A stretch of 64,000 nucleotides of DNA, from the NCBI GenBank assembly GCA_002345675.1, contig DDWL01000046.1, positions 31,927 through 95,926 of the forward strand, in the 5' to 3' direction. Made by a program: the position numbers and the translations under genes. The DNA is from Bacteroidales bacterium UBA2287. Its GTDB lineage: Bacteria > Bacteroidota > Bacteroidia > Bacteroidales > Tenuifilaceae. The notes under the pieces are model-generated. The model worked only from the letters and a program-made list of their open reading frames with translations. It was not told the origin of the DNA and ran no database searches. This document shows positions 1 to 6,280 of this stretch, in pieces. Each line of letters begins with the position of its first letter. The first letter of the stretch is position 1.

Positions 1-822
1 AAGGAGCAATGCAGCTATAATACCCACTTTTAGGTGCCATTTAAACGACCAGCGATTAGTGCGTTTTATGTTTCTCCTTAATTTTAACGACAGCTGTATT
101 TTCCGAAGAAGTTTTGGAGCAAAGAAATAGATAAGACCAGTTACCGAAAGAAGAATCAGGGCAACTCCACCAAAATCGACAATTATTTTCCCAATGCTTC
201 CAAGAATTTCGCCACTGTGAATAACCCAAATGGTTTTGAAAAGACTTACGGAATTTTCAGCACCAATAGGAGTTTTAAGTGGTAGAACGTTGAATTCACT
301 ATAGTTTTCCTTTCCAAGACTATACAAAATGTGCGACCTACTCATTACAATCAAACTATCGCCACGTTCGGTAATGGCAACCATTCGTTCTTCCTTTACA
401 GGAAGTTGAACTTTTTGCCATTTATTTTCCGAAAACTTGAAGAGTCCAAAAAGCGTTGATGCAAAAAGTTGATTTGTTTGTGTTTTATGTAAATCGGAAA
501 TTTTTCGGTTATCGATTCCCTTTTCGAAACCCTTATTAAAATCGATAAACTCCGAATAATTTCGATTGGTAAGCCAAACGCCAATATTTCCGTATACTAA
601 AATTGAATCGTTTTCAATTTGAACTGAACCCCTTATGGAAGCGTTGTTCCAGTTGGAATAATGGTAATCGGCCGGAAGCCAACCTCGACCAACATCAACC
701 GACGAAAAGAACCCCCTATGGTTCAACACAATGCCCGAAAGGGCAAAGAAAACAAAGAAAATGGCCAAAAAAACCCCAAGCCATTTGTGATATTTTTTAA
801 ACGAACGGTAAAGCTGTGTCAT
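1..822 (-). CDS. PepSY-associated membrane protein, 3' part cut by window edge
   Basis: The reading frame is open from an ATG at 822 down to base 1, giving 274 residues with no stop, so the C-terminus lies outside the window. The start MTQLYRSFKKYHKWLGVFLA is the typical N-terminus of PepSY-associated TM-helix proteins: a basic amphipathic segment, then a membrane helix at about residues 14-34 ending in SGIVLNHR. A long extracytoplasmic stretch (about 36-195) follows, then a TxWVIHSGEILG-like segment and a second helix (about 212-232), and a third helix begins at the edge (about 265). Family members are often linked to iron or siderophore uptake or act as membrane reductases; which role applies here cannot be told. 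It lies downstream of, and on the same strand as, the hcp locus, but about 290 bp of repeat-containing spacer separates them. Confidence 0.8.
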   Translation of the reverse strand, partial: MTQLYRSFKKYHKWLGVFLAIFFVFFALSGIVLNHRGFFSSVDVGRGWLPADYHYSNWNNASIRGSVQIENDSILVYGNIGVWLTNRNYSEFIDFNKGFEKGIDNRKISDLHKTQTNQLFASTLFGLFKFSENKWQKVQLPVKEERMVAITERGDSLIVMSRSHILYSLGKENYSEFNVLPLKTPIGAENSVSLFKTIWVIHSGEILGSIGKIIVDFGGVALILLSVTGLIYFFAPKLLRKIQLSLKLRRNIKRTNRWSFKWHLKVGIIAALLL

Positions 823-927
823 TAATAAACGTCAGTTCGATATAAGGAATAACATTGAATTGTGAGAATAAAATTCATTCCATTTTTGATGATTTTGCAT
901 TAATGCAAAATCATCAACACTCTGTGC

Positions 928-981
928 CCCGATTCCCGATTCCCGATTCCCGATAACTATCGGGATATCGGGATATCGGGG
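928..981. repeat. CCCGAT repeat array around a palindromic core
   Basis: Several head-to-tail copies of CCCGATT run into the palindrome CCCGATAACTATCGGG and then into tandem TATCGGGA copies. The whole 54-bp block can fold on itself as one long hairpin. The same core occurs at 4886-4905, 39751-39768 and in the E2 gene at 17119-17197. It is a dispersed palindromic repeat, here expanded on both arms. It lies in the 292-bp gap between the PepSY gene and a cupin gene. Confidence 0.8.
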
Positions 982-1114
982 TCTCCGCTCTTCTCAATAA
1001 CAATTAACATCATCATGGTGAATTCGAATCGTAATAAAACAATCATTTTGTAAGATGCAAAACTAAAAACCTCTGTGTTAAACTTACGTCGAACTCACAT
1101 TAATTAAAAAAGTG

Positions 1115-1450
1115 CTACAATGCTTTTTTGGCTAAAGGATTTGGGGTTTTAACAACAAGGATTCTTGCCATTTGTGGCCCTTCGTTGCTAATGTAATGTA
1201 CTATTTCCTTGGGGCTTTCAATAATTGTGTCCTTTGGGAAAGCAGAACTTTCTTCGCCAATTTGAATTGTTGGTTCCCCTTCGAGTATATAAAAAAACAC
1301 ATCAACGGGAGTTTTATGAGGCTTTAACAATTCGCCAGGCTGAAGAGTAATGTGCATTACCTGTGCATCGGGTTGGCTGTACATTTCCCTTACGTCCACT
1401 TTGTGGGGAGTATTCTTAAATGGAGCGTTTAATAATTGTCGGAAGTTCAT
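1115..1450 (-). CDS. Small cupin-domain protein
   Basis: This 111-residue protein has a single conserved-barrel cupin_2 fold. The first half carries LQPGELLKPHKTPVDVFFYI (metal-site histidine near residue 45), followed by LEGEPTIQIGEES and a proline/glycine-rich second motif ending in HYISNEG. The substrate is unknown; small single-domain cupins of this kind may be enzymes or ligand sensors. It is the last gene of the minus-strand run that starts with the ferredoxin and hcp genes, and it follows the BFD-type gene by only 7 bp, which supports one transcript. A second, different cupin lies two genes upstream at 1721-2047. Confidence 0.75.
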   Translation of the reverse strand: MNFRQLLNAPFKNTPHKVDVREMYSQPDAQVMHITLQPGELLKPHKTPVDVFFYILEGEPTIQIGEESSAFPKDTIIESPKEIVHYISNEGPQMARILVVKTPNPLAKKAL

Positions 1451-1457
1451 ATCGCTT

Positions 1458-1637
1458 TTATTTACTTACGTATTCGTTTAATATTTCTTGAATATCGTCC
1501 TCGCAGCAACCGCAAACGGTACCCGCTTCGGTTTCGTTTTGAACATCTTCAAAGGTTTTGCAGCCCTTATCTTTTATTGCCTTAACAATTTGGCCGCGTG
1601 TAACCTCCATGCAGGTGCATATAATTTTGTTGTCCAT
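1458..1637 (-). CDS. BFD-like [2Fe-2S]-binding protein
   Basis: This 59-residue protein begins MDNKIICTCMEVTRGQIVKA and ends near VCGCCEDDIQEILNEY. The spacing C7-x-C9 ... C42-x2-C45 is that of the bacterioferritin-associated ferredoxin-like [2Fe-2S] domain (Fer2_BFD), usually an electron carrier or a module of larger oxidoreductases. I chose the ATG at 1637: an earlier in-frame ATG at 1676 would encode 13 residues from a simple intergenic repeat and is unlikely. It sits between two cupin genes downstream of hcp, so a redox role in the same nitrosative-stress locus is a reasonable inference. Confidence 0.75.
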   Translation of the reverse strand: MDNKIICTCMEVTRGQIVKAIKDKGCKTFEDVQNETEAGTVCGCCEDDIQEILNEYVSK

Positions 1638-1654
1638 AGTTTTGAATTTTAGGT

Positions 1655-1722
1655 TGAAGTCCGAAGTCGGAAGCAATTTATACTTCCCAAATCTTCGGTC
1701 TTCGGTCTCCTGACTTCGGTCT
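1655..1722. repeat. Period-7 phrase repeat (GAAGTCC / CTTCGGT family)
   Basis: Units such as GAAGTCC and GAAGTCG at the left and repeated CTTCGGT at the right follow each other at 7-bp spacing. The two sides are reverse-complementary, so the tract can fold. It fills the gap between the BFD-like gene and the upstream cupin gene and runs into the cupin stop codon. Confidence 0.65.
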
Positions 1723-2047
1723 ATTCCTTAATCATTGTAAGCACCATCTTAAAACGCTCAGTTGCATTAAGTGCGTGGGTAATATTGGCAGGCATAATAA
1801 TGGTTTCGCCAGCAACTAATTCGTGTGGATTTCCACCAATAATAATTGTTGCCTTACCCTCAATAACCTGAACCATTGCATCGAATGGAGCCGTGTGCTC
1901 GCTTAAACCTTCGCCCTTATCGAAAGCAAAAAGGGAAATATTTCCGGTGGGGCGTTTCAGAACGTTTTTGCTAACAATTCCACCAGCGCTGTAGTCAACC
2001 TCGTTTGCAAAGTTGAACTTTTGACCTTTTACAAATTCGTTTGTCAT
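1721..2047 (-). CDS. Small cupin-domain protein in hcp locus
   Basis: This protein is 108 residues from the ATG at 2047 (MTNEFVKGQKF...). It has the classic cupin_2 pattern: SLFAFDKGEGLSEHTAPFDA with the metal-binding His near residue 52, VIEGKATIIIGGNPHELVAGE, and IIMPANITHALNA with the second-motif His. The shape resembles the cupins found beside hybrid cluster protein genes in Bacteroidota and clostridia. An upstream in-frame ATG at 2080 would add 11 residues partly overlapping a repeat tract and is less likely. It lies directly downstream of hcp on the same strand. The ligand is unknown. Confidence 0.75.
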   Translation of the reverse strand: MTNEFVKGQKFNFANEVDYSAGGIVSKNVLKRPTGNISLFAFDKGEGLSEHTAPFDAMVQVIEGKATIIIGGNPHELVAGETIIMPANITHALNATERFKMVLTMIKE

Positions 2048-2074
2048 GGCAATTTTAATTAATGAATTAGTGAA

Positions 2075-2132
2075 AGTCAACAGTCCTCAGTTTGCAAATT
2101 GCCAACTGAGAACTGAAGACTGAGAACTAAAA
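2075..2132. repeat. Period-7 phrase repeat (NNAACTG family)
   Basis: Seven-base units ending in ACTG or CAGT (for example CCAACTG, AGAACTG, AAGACTG) occur back to back between hcp and the downstream cupin gene. The same NNRACTG family forms the third block at 53.8-54.05 kb. Confidence 0.6.
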
Positions 2133-2162
2133 ACAATTTCAATTTTACTATTTATTACAAAA

Positions 2163-3809
2163 CTATCCAACTAATAGCTTTATGTCCTCATCAACTGTAG
2201 TAATACCTGCAATACCAAAATTGTTCACAAGTACGTTAACCACATTTGGCGAAAGGAATGCTGGAAGCGTTGGGCCGAGATGTATGTTTTTCACGCCCAA
2301 GTAAAGCAGCGCTAGAAGAACAATTACAGCCTTTTGCTCGTACCAAGCAATGTTGTATGCAATGGGCAACTCGTTTATGTCGTTAAGTTGGAACACCTCT
2401 TTTAGCTTAAGAGCAATAACTGCCAACGAGTACGAGTCGTTACACTGACCAGCATCGAGAACGCGAGGTATTCCCCCAATATCGCCTAAAGGTAACTTGT
2501 TATAGCGGTATTTTGCGCAGCCAGCGGTAAGAATTACGGTGTCGGTTGGAAGTTTCTGAGCAAACTCGGTGTAGTAGTTACGATCCTTCATACGGCCATC
2601 GCAGCCAGCCATAACAATGAACTTACGAATTGCGCCACTTTTTACGGCAGCCACAACCTTGTCGGCTAGTGCAAATACCTGAGCATGAGCAAAACCGCCA
2701 ACTAATTCGCCCGTTTCAATTTCAATGGGCGATTTGCAAGTTTTTGCCAAGGCAATAATTTCGGAGAAATCCTTTTGCTTACCAGGTGCACGATTGGCAA
2801 TATGCTTGCTTCCGGGGTAACCAGCCGAACCAGTTGTGAAAACCCTGTCCTTGTAAGTCGATTTTTCGCTAGGTGGAACAATACAGTTTGTGGTGAAAAG
2901 AACTGGTCCGTTAAAGGTTTCGAAGTCCTCCTTTTGGTGCCACCAGCTGCTGCCGTAGTTGCCTACAAAATGCTTGTACTTTTTAAATTCGGGATAATAA
3001 TTTGCAGGAAGCATTTCGCTGTGGGTATAAACGTCGACGCCAGTTCCATCGGTTTGAGCCAGCAATTCTTCCATATCCTTTAAATCGTGACCACTGATAA
3101 GAATAGCAGGATTACTGCGAACGCCAAGGTTAACCTTTGTAATTTCGGGGTTACCATAGCTGGTTGTGTTGGCCTTATCGAGCAAAGCCATTGCGTTAAC
3201 GCCAAACTTACCAGTTTCCAAAGTAAGAGCAACTAATTCGTCGACACTAAGATTCTTAGTTATCGAAGCCAATGCCCGCTGCATAAATTCGTAGTTGGTA
3301 ATATCTTCGTGACCAAGGTTGTAGGCATGCTCGGTATAAGCAGCCATACCTTTTACTCCGTAAGTAATTAGTTCTCTCAACGAACGGACGTCCTCGTTAC
3401 TTTCGGCAAGAACCCCAACCGAAATTGCTTTAGCCTCATACTGTTCGGGCTTACCAGTCCATGTGCAACCTTCAAACGAAGTATCGACCTTAACGCCTTG
3501 CTTTTCGGCTTCGGCTTTAAGCTTGTCGCGTAATTCGAGACCTTTAGTTACAAGGTTGGTAATAACCACTTTATCGAAGTTAGCATTGGTAATTGTTGTG
3601 AAAAGCCCATCGAAAATGAACTTATTCACAATTGGGTTCTCGTACTTTTTTTGCTCGCGAAGCGCAGTGCTGTACACACTCATACCCTTCATTACAAACA
3701 TTAAAAGATCCATTGTGTTGGCAAGGTCGTCGGTTTTACCGCAAACGCCCTTAATTGTGCAGCCAGTGCCTTTTGCTGCTTCTTGACATTGAAAACAAAA
3801 CATGCTCAT
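2163..3809 (-). CDS. hcp: Hybrid cluster protein (hydroxylamine reductase), class I
   Basis: This 548-residue cytoplasmic iron-sulfur protein handles reactive nitrogen species (hydroxylamine/NO reductase activity is attributed to the family). N-terminal cysteines C5, C8, C17 and C23 give the C-x2-C-x8-C-x5-C spacing of the class I proteins of strict anaerobes, not the enterobacterial type. All hybrid-cluster ligands known from Desulfovibrio appear at a constant offset of minus three: H241, E265, C309, C403 (persulfide cysteine), C431, C456, E491 and K493. The protein is therefore full length and probably active. MSMFCF has two possible starts six bases apart. It lies downstream of a ferredoxin-like gene (124-bp gap filled by a repeat) and upstream of a cupin, and is probably controlled by the palindrome at 4979-4998. 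Confidence 0.97.
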   Translation of the reverse strand: MSMFCFQCQEAAKGTGCTIKGVCGKTDDLANTMDLLMFVMKGMSVYSTALREQKKYENPIVNKFIFDGLFTTITNANFDKVVITNLVTKGLELRDKLKAEAEKQGVKVDTSFEGCTWTGKPEQYEAKAISVGVLAESNEDVRSLRELITYGVKGMAAYTEHAYNLGHEDITNYEFMQRALASITKNLSVDELVALTLETGKFGVNAMALLDKANTTSYGNPEITKVNLGVRSNPAILISGHDLKDMEELLAQTDGTGVDVYTHSEMLPANYYPEFKKYKHFVGNYGSSWWHQKEDFETFNGPVLFTTNCIVPPSEKSTYKDRVFTTGSAGYPGSKHIANRAPGKQKDFSEIIALAKTCKSPIEIETGELVGGFAHAQVFALADKVVAAVKSGAIRKFIVMAGCDGRMKDRNYYTEFAQKLPTDTVILTAGCAKYRYNKLPLGDIGGIPRVLDAGQCNDSYSLAVIALKLKEVFQLNDINELPIAYNIAWYEQKAVIVLLALLYLGVKNIHLGPTLPAFLSPNVVNVLVNNFGIAGITTVDEDIKLLVG

Positions 3810-3819
3810 GGTTTAAGTT

Positions 3820-3936
3820 ATTAAGTTATTAAGTTATTTGGAAGACCGAAGTCCGAAGACCGAAGATGGAAGATGGAAGATGGAAGTCAAGGGTAAGTAT
3901 ACTTCGGACTACCAACTTCGGACTTCGGACTTTTTA
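3820..3936. repeat. Mixed period-8 and period-7 phrase repeats between hcp and its ferredoxin gene
   Basis: Three copies of the octamer AAGTTATT are followed by a run of heptamers of the GAAGACC/GAAGATG type. After a short break come CTTCGGA heptamers that are complementary to them. The tract occupies nearly the whole intergenic space inside the presumed operon, and its two halves could form a long hairpin in the transcript. Confidence 0.7.
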
Positions 3937-4857
3937 CACCCACGTATTCTCTAATATTTCGCCCAGAATTCCAACAGTTAGAAGTTTTATGGGAACTTTA
4001 CGGTTTGCGCGTTCCATTGCCATTTTGGCAAGTTGAAGTAGCCCACCACAGCATGGAACCTCCATTTTCATTATGGTAATGGTGTCAACCTGGGCTTGGT
4101 CGATAAGGGCTGTAATTTTCTCGACATACGACTCCTTATTCGAGTCTAACTTGGGACAAGCAATGGCAAGGGTTTTGCCTTTTAGGAATTCGCTATGGAA
4201 ATTTCCGAGAGAAAATGCAACGCAGTCGGCCGCTAAAAGAAGATTTGAACCCTTAAAATGTCCCGAACTTGGGTTTATTAGATGAAGTTGAACCGGCCAG
4301 TGAGTTAGCTCCGATTTTGCCGAAATTGTTCCAACACTTGCAACAACAGGAGCAGCTAGGCTGCCAAAACTTTTTGCAGCCGAACCAGGGCAACCACCTC
4401 CGTGGCTGTGCATTGGTTGTGCCTGTACTTTTGGAGCATTGTCGCCACAACCACAGGCTTCACCCTTGTTATTGTTATGAACTGCATGCAGAACCTCTTC
4501 GACCTTAAAGCTTAGCTTATCCTGATTGGCAAGCAGCCACTCAACACCCAGACGTAGGTACTCCTTTTCGTTAAAATCTTTTAAATGCTTAAGGTGAGCA
4601 ATTACAGTGTTTTTTCCGTTTACCACCATTTTGCTTATAGTTAGTACTTCGTCGTAGGCTTCGGCTTCGCGATGCTCAATGGTAATGGCACCTTCGGGGC
4701 ACTCGCCTATGCAGGCGCCAAGACCGTCGCACATTAGTTCGCTTATAAGAACAGCTTTGTCGTCGATAAGTTGTAGGGCTCCTTCGTGACAACCGCTAAC
4801 ACATAGGCCACAGCCGTTGCACTTTTCGCGATCGATGGTGATGATGTCTCGTTTCAT
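3934..4857 (-). CDS. 4Fe-4S ferredoxin-domain protein preceding hcp
   Basis: This 307-residue protein starts with a ferredoxin domain. Motif one is C13-x2-C16-x2-C19-x3-C23. Motif two reads C43-DGLGA-C49-IGE-C53-P and lacks one cysteine of the usual C-x2-C-x2-C-x3-CP, so the second cluster may have an unusual ligand or be a 3Fe form. A linker rich in His, Gly and Cys (ACGCGDN, GGGCPG) follows. The C-terminal domain (about 190-307) carries IACPKLD and EVPCCGGLLQLA, which look like further cofactor-binding cysteines. It is the first gene of the hcp run and is plausibly the electron donor or partner of Hcp (inference from context). Confidence 0.8.
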   Translation of the reverse strand: MKRDIITIDREKCNGCGLCVSGCHEGALQLIDDKAVLISELMCDGLGACIGECPEGAITIEHREAEAYDEVLTISKMVVNGKNTVIAHLKHLKDFNEKEYLRLGVEWLLANQDKLSFKVEEVLHAVHNNNKGEACGCGDNAPKVQAQPMHSHGGGCPGSAAKSFGSLAAPVVASVGTISAKSELTHWPVQLHLINPSSGHFKGSNLLLAADCVAFSLGNFHSEFLKGKTLAIACPKLDSNKESYVEKITALIDQAQVDTITIMKMEVPCCGGLLQLAKMAMERANRKVPIKLLTVGILGEILENTWV

Positions 4858-4885
4858 TTTATTATTAGTTTTTTATGTTTAACCA

Positions 4886-4905
4886 CTCCCGATAGTTATC
4901 GGGAG
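4886..4905. repeat. Dispersed palindrome CTCCCGATAGTTATCGGGAG
   Basis: A 20-bp palindrome with 9-bp arms and a 2-bp centre sits in the 5' untranslated region of the ferredoxin-hcp transcript. Its core matches the elements at 0.93, 17.1 and 39.75 kb. In RNA it would form a stable stem about 30 bases before the start codon. Confidence 0.8.
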
Positions 4906-4951
4906 ACACATAGGGCACAGTAGAAATATTAAAGCCTTTTGTTTTACAGTA

Positions 4952-4998
4952 CAAACATACGGCAGCTATTCATGGTGGAATGTACCATATGATACATT
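4952..4998 (-). promoter_or_regulatory. Predicted hcp-locus promoter with CRP/FNR-type palindrome
   Basis: On the minus strand TATGTTTG (4959 down to 4952) matches the Bacteroidota -7 box TAnnTTTG, placing transcription start near 4948. Upstream lies the palindrome AATGTACCATATGATACATT (4979-4998), symmetric except for one base pair. Its centre at 4988.5 is about 41 bp upstream of the predicted start, the class II activator position used by CRP/FNR proteins. HcpR, a CRP/FNR-family activator of hcp, is the obvious candidate (family knowledge; the site assignment is inference). The divergent lipoprotein gene at 5050 could share the site. Confidence 0.6.
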
Positions 4999-5049
4999 AG
5001 AGCATTTATTTTAAAAAATTCGTTACTTTTATAAAAACCTCCATTCGAC

Positions 5050-5505
5050 ATGAAAACTAAACTTGTTTGCATAATTTCAATTTCCCTTTTTTCGAGTTGC
5101 CAAAACGAAGTTCCAAGTTTTACCCCTTTTGAAGGGAGTTGGAAAAGCGATGATGGAAAAACTACTGAGCATTGGCAAGCCCAAAACGACTCGCTTTACT
5201 TTGGGAAATCCTTTTCGATTGAAAAAAATGATACGTTGCTCCAAGAAAGTATAACCATTAAAAAGCAAAGTGGTTCATACTACTATATTCCTCAGGTTTT
5301 TAATCAGAATGAAGGGAGAGAGATTCCCTATAAGCTTATGGGGTATAGCAAAAGCCAATTTGTTTTCGAAAACCCTAGTCACGATTTTCCGCAACGAATT
5401 GTTTACGATTTCAAAAGTGAAAATAAGCTACTAGTTACCATTGAAAGCCTCGACTCAGCAAATACAAACCGATTTGAGTTTAAATTCGACAAGCAAGTCC
5501 ATTAA
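5050..5505 (+). CDS. DUF6265-like lipoprotein
   Basis: This 151-residue protein has a lipoprotein signal peptide (SLFSSC, lipidated Cys at about residue 17). The mature part begins FEGSWKSDDGKTTEHW and contains SHDFPQRIVYDF, hallmarks of the DUF6265 family of small lipocalin-like beta-barrel proteins. The role is unknown. It starts divergently from the hcp locus. A box TACTTTTA (5024-5031), one base off the -7 consensus, would give a leader of about 15 bases, and the hcp palindrome lies about 46 bp upstream of that start. Confidence 0.7.
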   Translation: MKTKLVCIISISLFSSCQNEVPSFTPFEGSWKSDDGKTTEHWQAQNDSLYFGKSFSIEKNDTLLQESITIKKQSGSYYYIPQVFNQNEGREIPYKLMGYSKSQFVFENPSHDFPQRIVYDFKSENKLLVTIESLDSANTNRFEFKFDKQVH

Positions 5506-5520
5506 ATTTTTAGCTAACAA

Positions 5521-5550
5521 TTGGAAGGTTTACATTTTTTCCTACTTTTG
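5521..5550 (+). promoter_or_regulatory. tRNA-Val promoter (TTG-N19-TACTTTTG)
   Basis: TTG at 5521-5523, a 19-bp spacer and TACTTTTG at 5543-5550 match the Bacteroidota housekeeping promoter (-33 TTG, -7 TAnnTTTG) exactly. Transcription would start about 6 bases before the mature tRNA. Confidence 0.75.
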
Positions 5551-5559
5551 CAGCTGTGA

Positions 5560-5634
5560 GAGCTGTTAGCTCAGTTGGTTCAGAGCATCGCCTTGACAGG
5601 GCGGGGGTCGGTGGTTCGAGCCCACTACGGCTCA
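5560..5634 (+). tRNA. tRNA-Val (anticodon GAC)
   Basis: The complete cloverleaf can be drawn by hand. The acceptor stem GAGCTGT/ACGGCTC has 7 pairs including one G-U, the D arm is TAGCTCAGTTGGTTCAGAGC, the anticodon stem TCGCC/GGCGG carries loop TTGACAG (anticodon GAC), and the T stem GGTGG/CCACT has loop TTCGAGC. Discriminator A is at 5634; CCA is not encoded. It is flanked by a matching promoter and a terminator, so it is transcribed alone. Confidence 0.95.
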
Positions 5635-5635
5635 C

Positions 5636-5663
5636 AAAAAAGGCAGCGATTTGCTGCCTTTTT
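5636..5663 (+). terminator. Rho-independent terminator of tRNA-Val
   Basis: The stem GGCAGC/GCTGCC (5642-5647 with 5653-5658) has a 5-base loop, an upstream A tract and a T tract at 5659-5663. It starts two bases after the tRNA. Confidence 0.85.
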
Positions 5664-5746
5664 CGATTTGCTAAAATGTAATAAGTTTTGTATTTCCCGA
5701 AAGCTAAACGAATAAATAAGCAACTTAGAGGGGTAAAGTGGGACAA

Positions 5747-5941
5747 TTAGAATTTACTTGGTACTGGAACGGATGGCTGTTTGCATATATTTTTACAAAG
5801 CCTATTATCAATATCCTTATGCCTTGGAACTGTGCTTTGATTATCGTTAAGTGTATTTACCCAAACCGAATGATTTGCACCTTCCCTTAGTAGTTTACAA
5901 CCATTTTTCTTAAGGTGTTTGTCAAGGTCAATTCTTTTCAT
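5747..5941 (-). CDS. hicA: HicA-family toxin (mRNA interferase)
   Basis: This 64-residue protein has the HicA pattern KHLKKNGCKLLREGANHSVWV, with the catalytic His in the GxNHS segment, and STVPRHKDIDNRL, the usual second strand-helix signature. HicA toxins are small dsRBD-like ribonucleases that cleave mRNA. The length is normal for the family. The ORF lies 29 bp downstream of the HicB-like gene, so the order is antitoxin first. The last residues (CKQPSVPVPSKF) diverge from the common ending CKDLGI but do not suggest truncation. Confidence 0.85.
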   Translation of the reverse strand: MKRIDLDKHLKKNGCKLLREGANHSVWVNTLNDNQSTVPRHKDIDNRLCKNICKQPSVPVPSKF

Positions 5942-5970
5942 TGAACAAATAAAAGTTTCCTTTTTACCAC

Positions 5971-6162
5971 TTAGCGATTTGAGTATTCTTTTGTTAATTT
6001 TTCTTTTTGAAGCCCAAGGATAAGTTTTAGGGCATCGGTTAAATTTTCCTTTAACTCTTCAATGGTTTCACCTTGCGACAAAACTGCTGGGTACTCCTGT
6101 ATTTGGCCTACATAAAAACCATTTTCGCCTTTTTCGGTTATTATAGTTAACTCCATTTTCAT
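5971..6162 (-). CDS. hicB: HicB-family antitoxin
   Basis: This 63-residue protein is a short HicB-type domain: ELTIITEKGENGFYVGQIQEYPAV is the partial RNase H-like fold, and GETIEELKENLTDALKLIL is the family's helix. There is no C-terminal DNA-binding extension, as in the short HicB_like antitoxins. It neutralises the HicA encoded 29 bp downstream. A second in-frame ATG lies 6 bases in. Transcription probably comes from the TACTTTTG box at 6178-6185, leaving a leader of about 11 bases. Confidence 0.85.
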   Translation of the reverse strand: MKMELTIITEKGENGFYVGQIQEYPAVLSQGETIEELKENLTDALKLILGLQKEKLTKEYSNR

Positions 6163-6177
6163 AGCAACTATTTTTTA

Positions 6178-6185
6178 CAAAAGTA
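6178..6185 (-). promoter_or_regulatory. Predicted hicBA promoter -7 box
   Basis: TACTTTTG on the minus strand (6185 to 6178) is a perfect TAnnTTTG box 16 bp upstream of the hicB ATG. No clear TTG is seen at the -33 distance. Confidence 0.5.
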
Positions 6186-6280
6186 CATTATTTACTCCAT
6201 TTTGCGCTTCTTCCTATGTTATTCCCCTAGCCGCCCCTTTTCTCCAACTCTTTAACCAACTTTCTATTTTTCGTTTACTT

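Noticed and set aside
5510..5746. 78-codon frame antisense to tRNA-Val
   Set aside because: It reads through the tRNA and its terminator; the peptide SRSGLEPPTPALS is the well-known artefact of translated tRNA genes.
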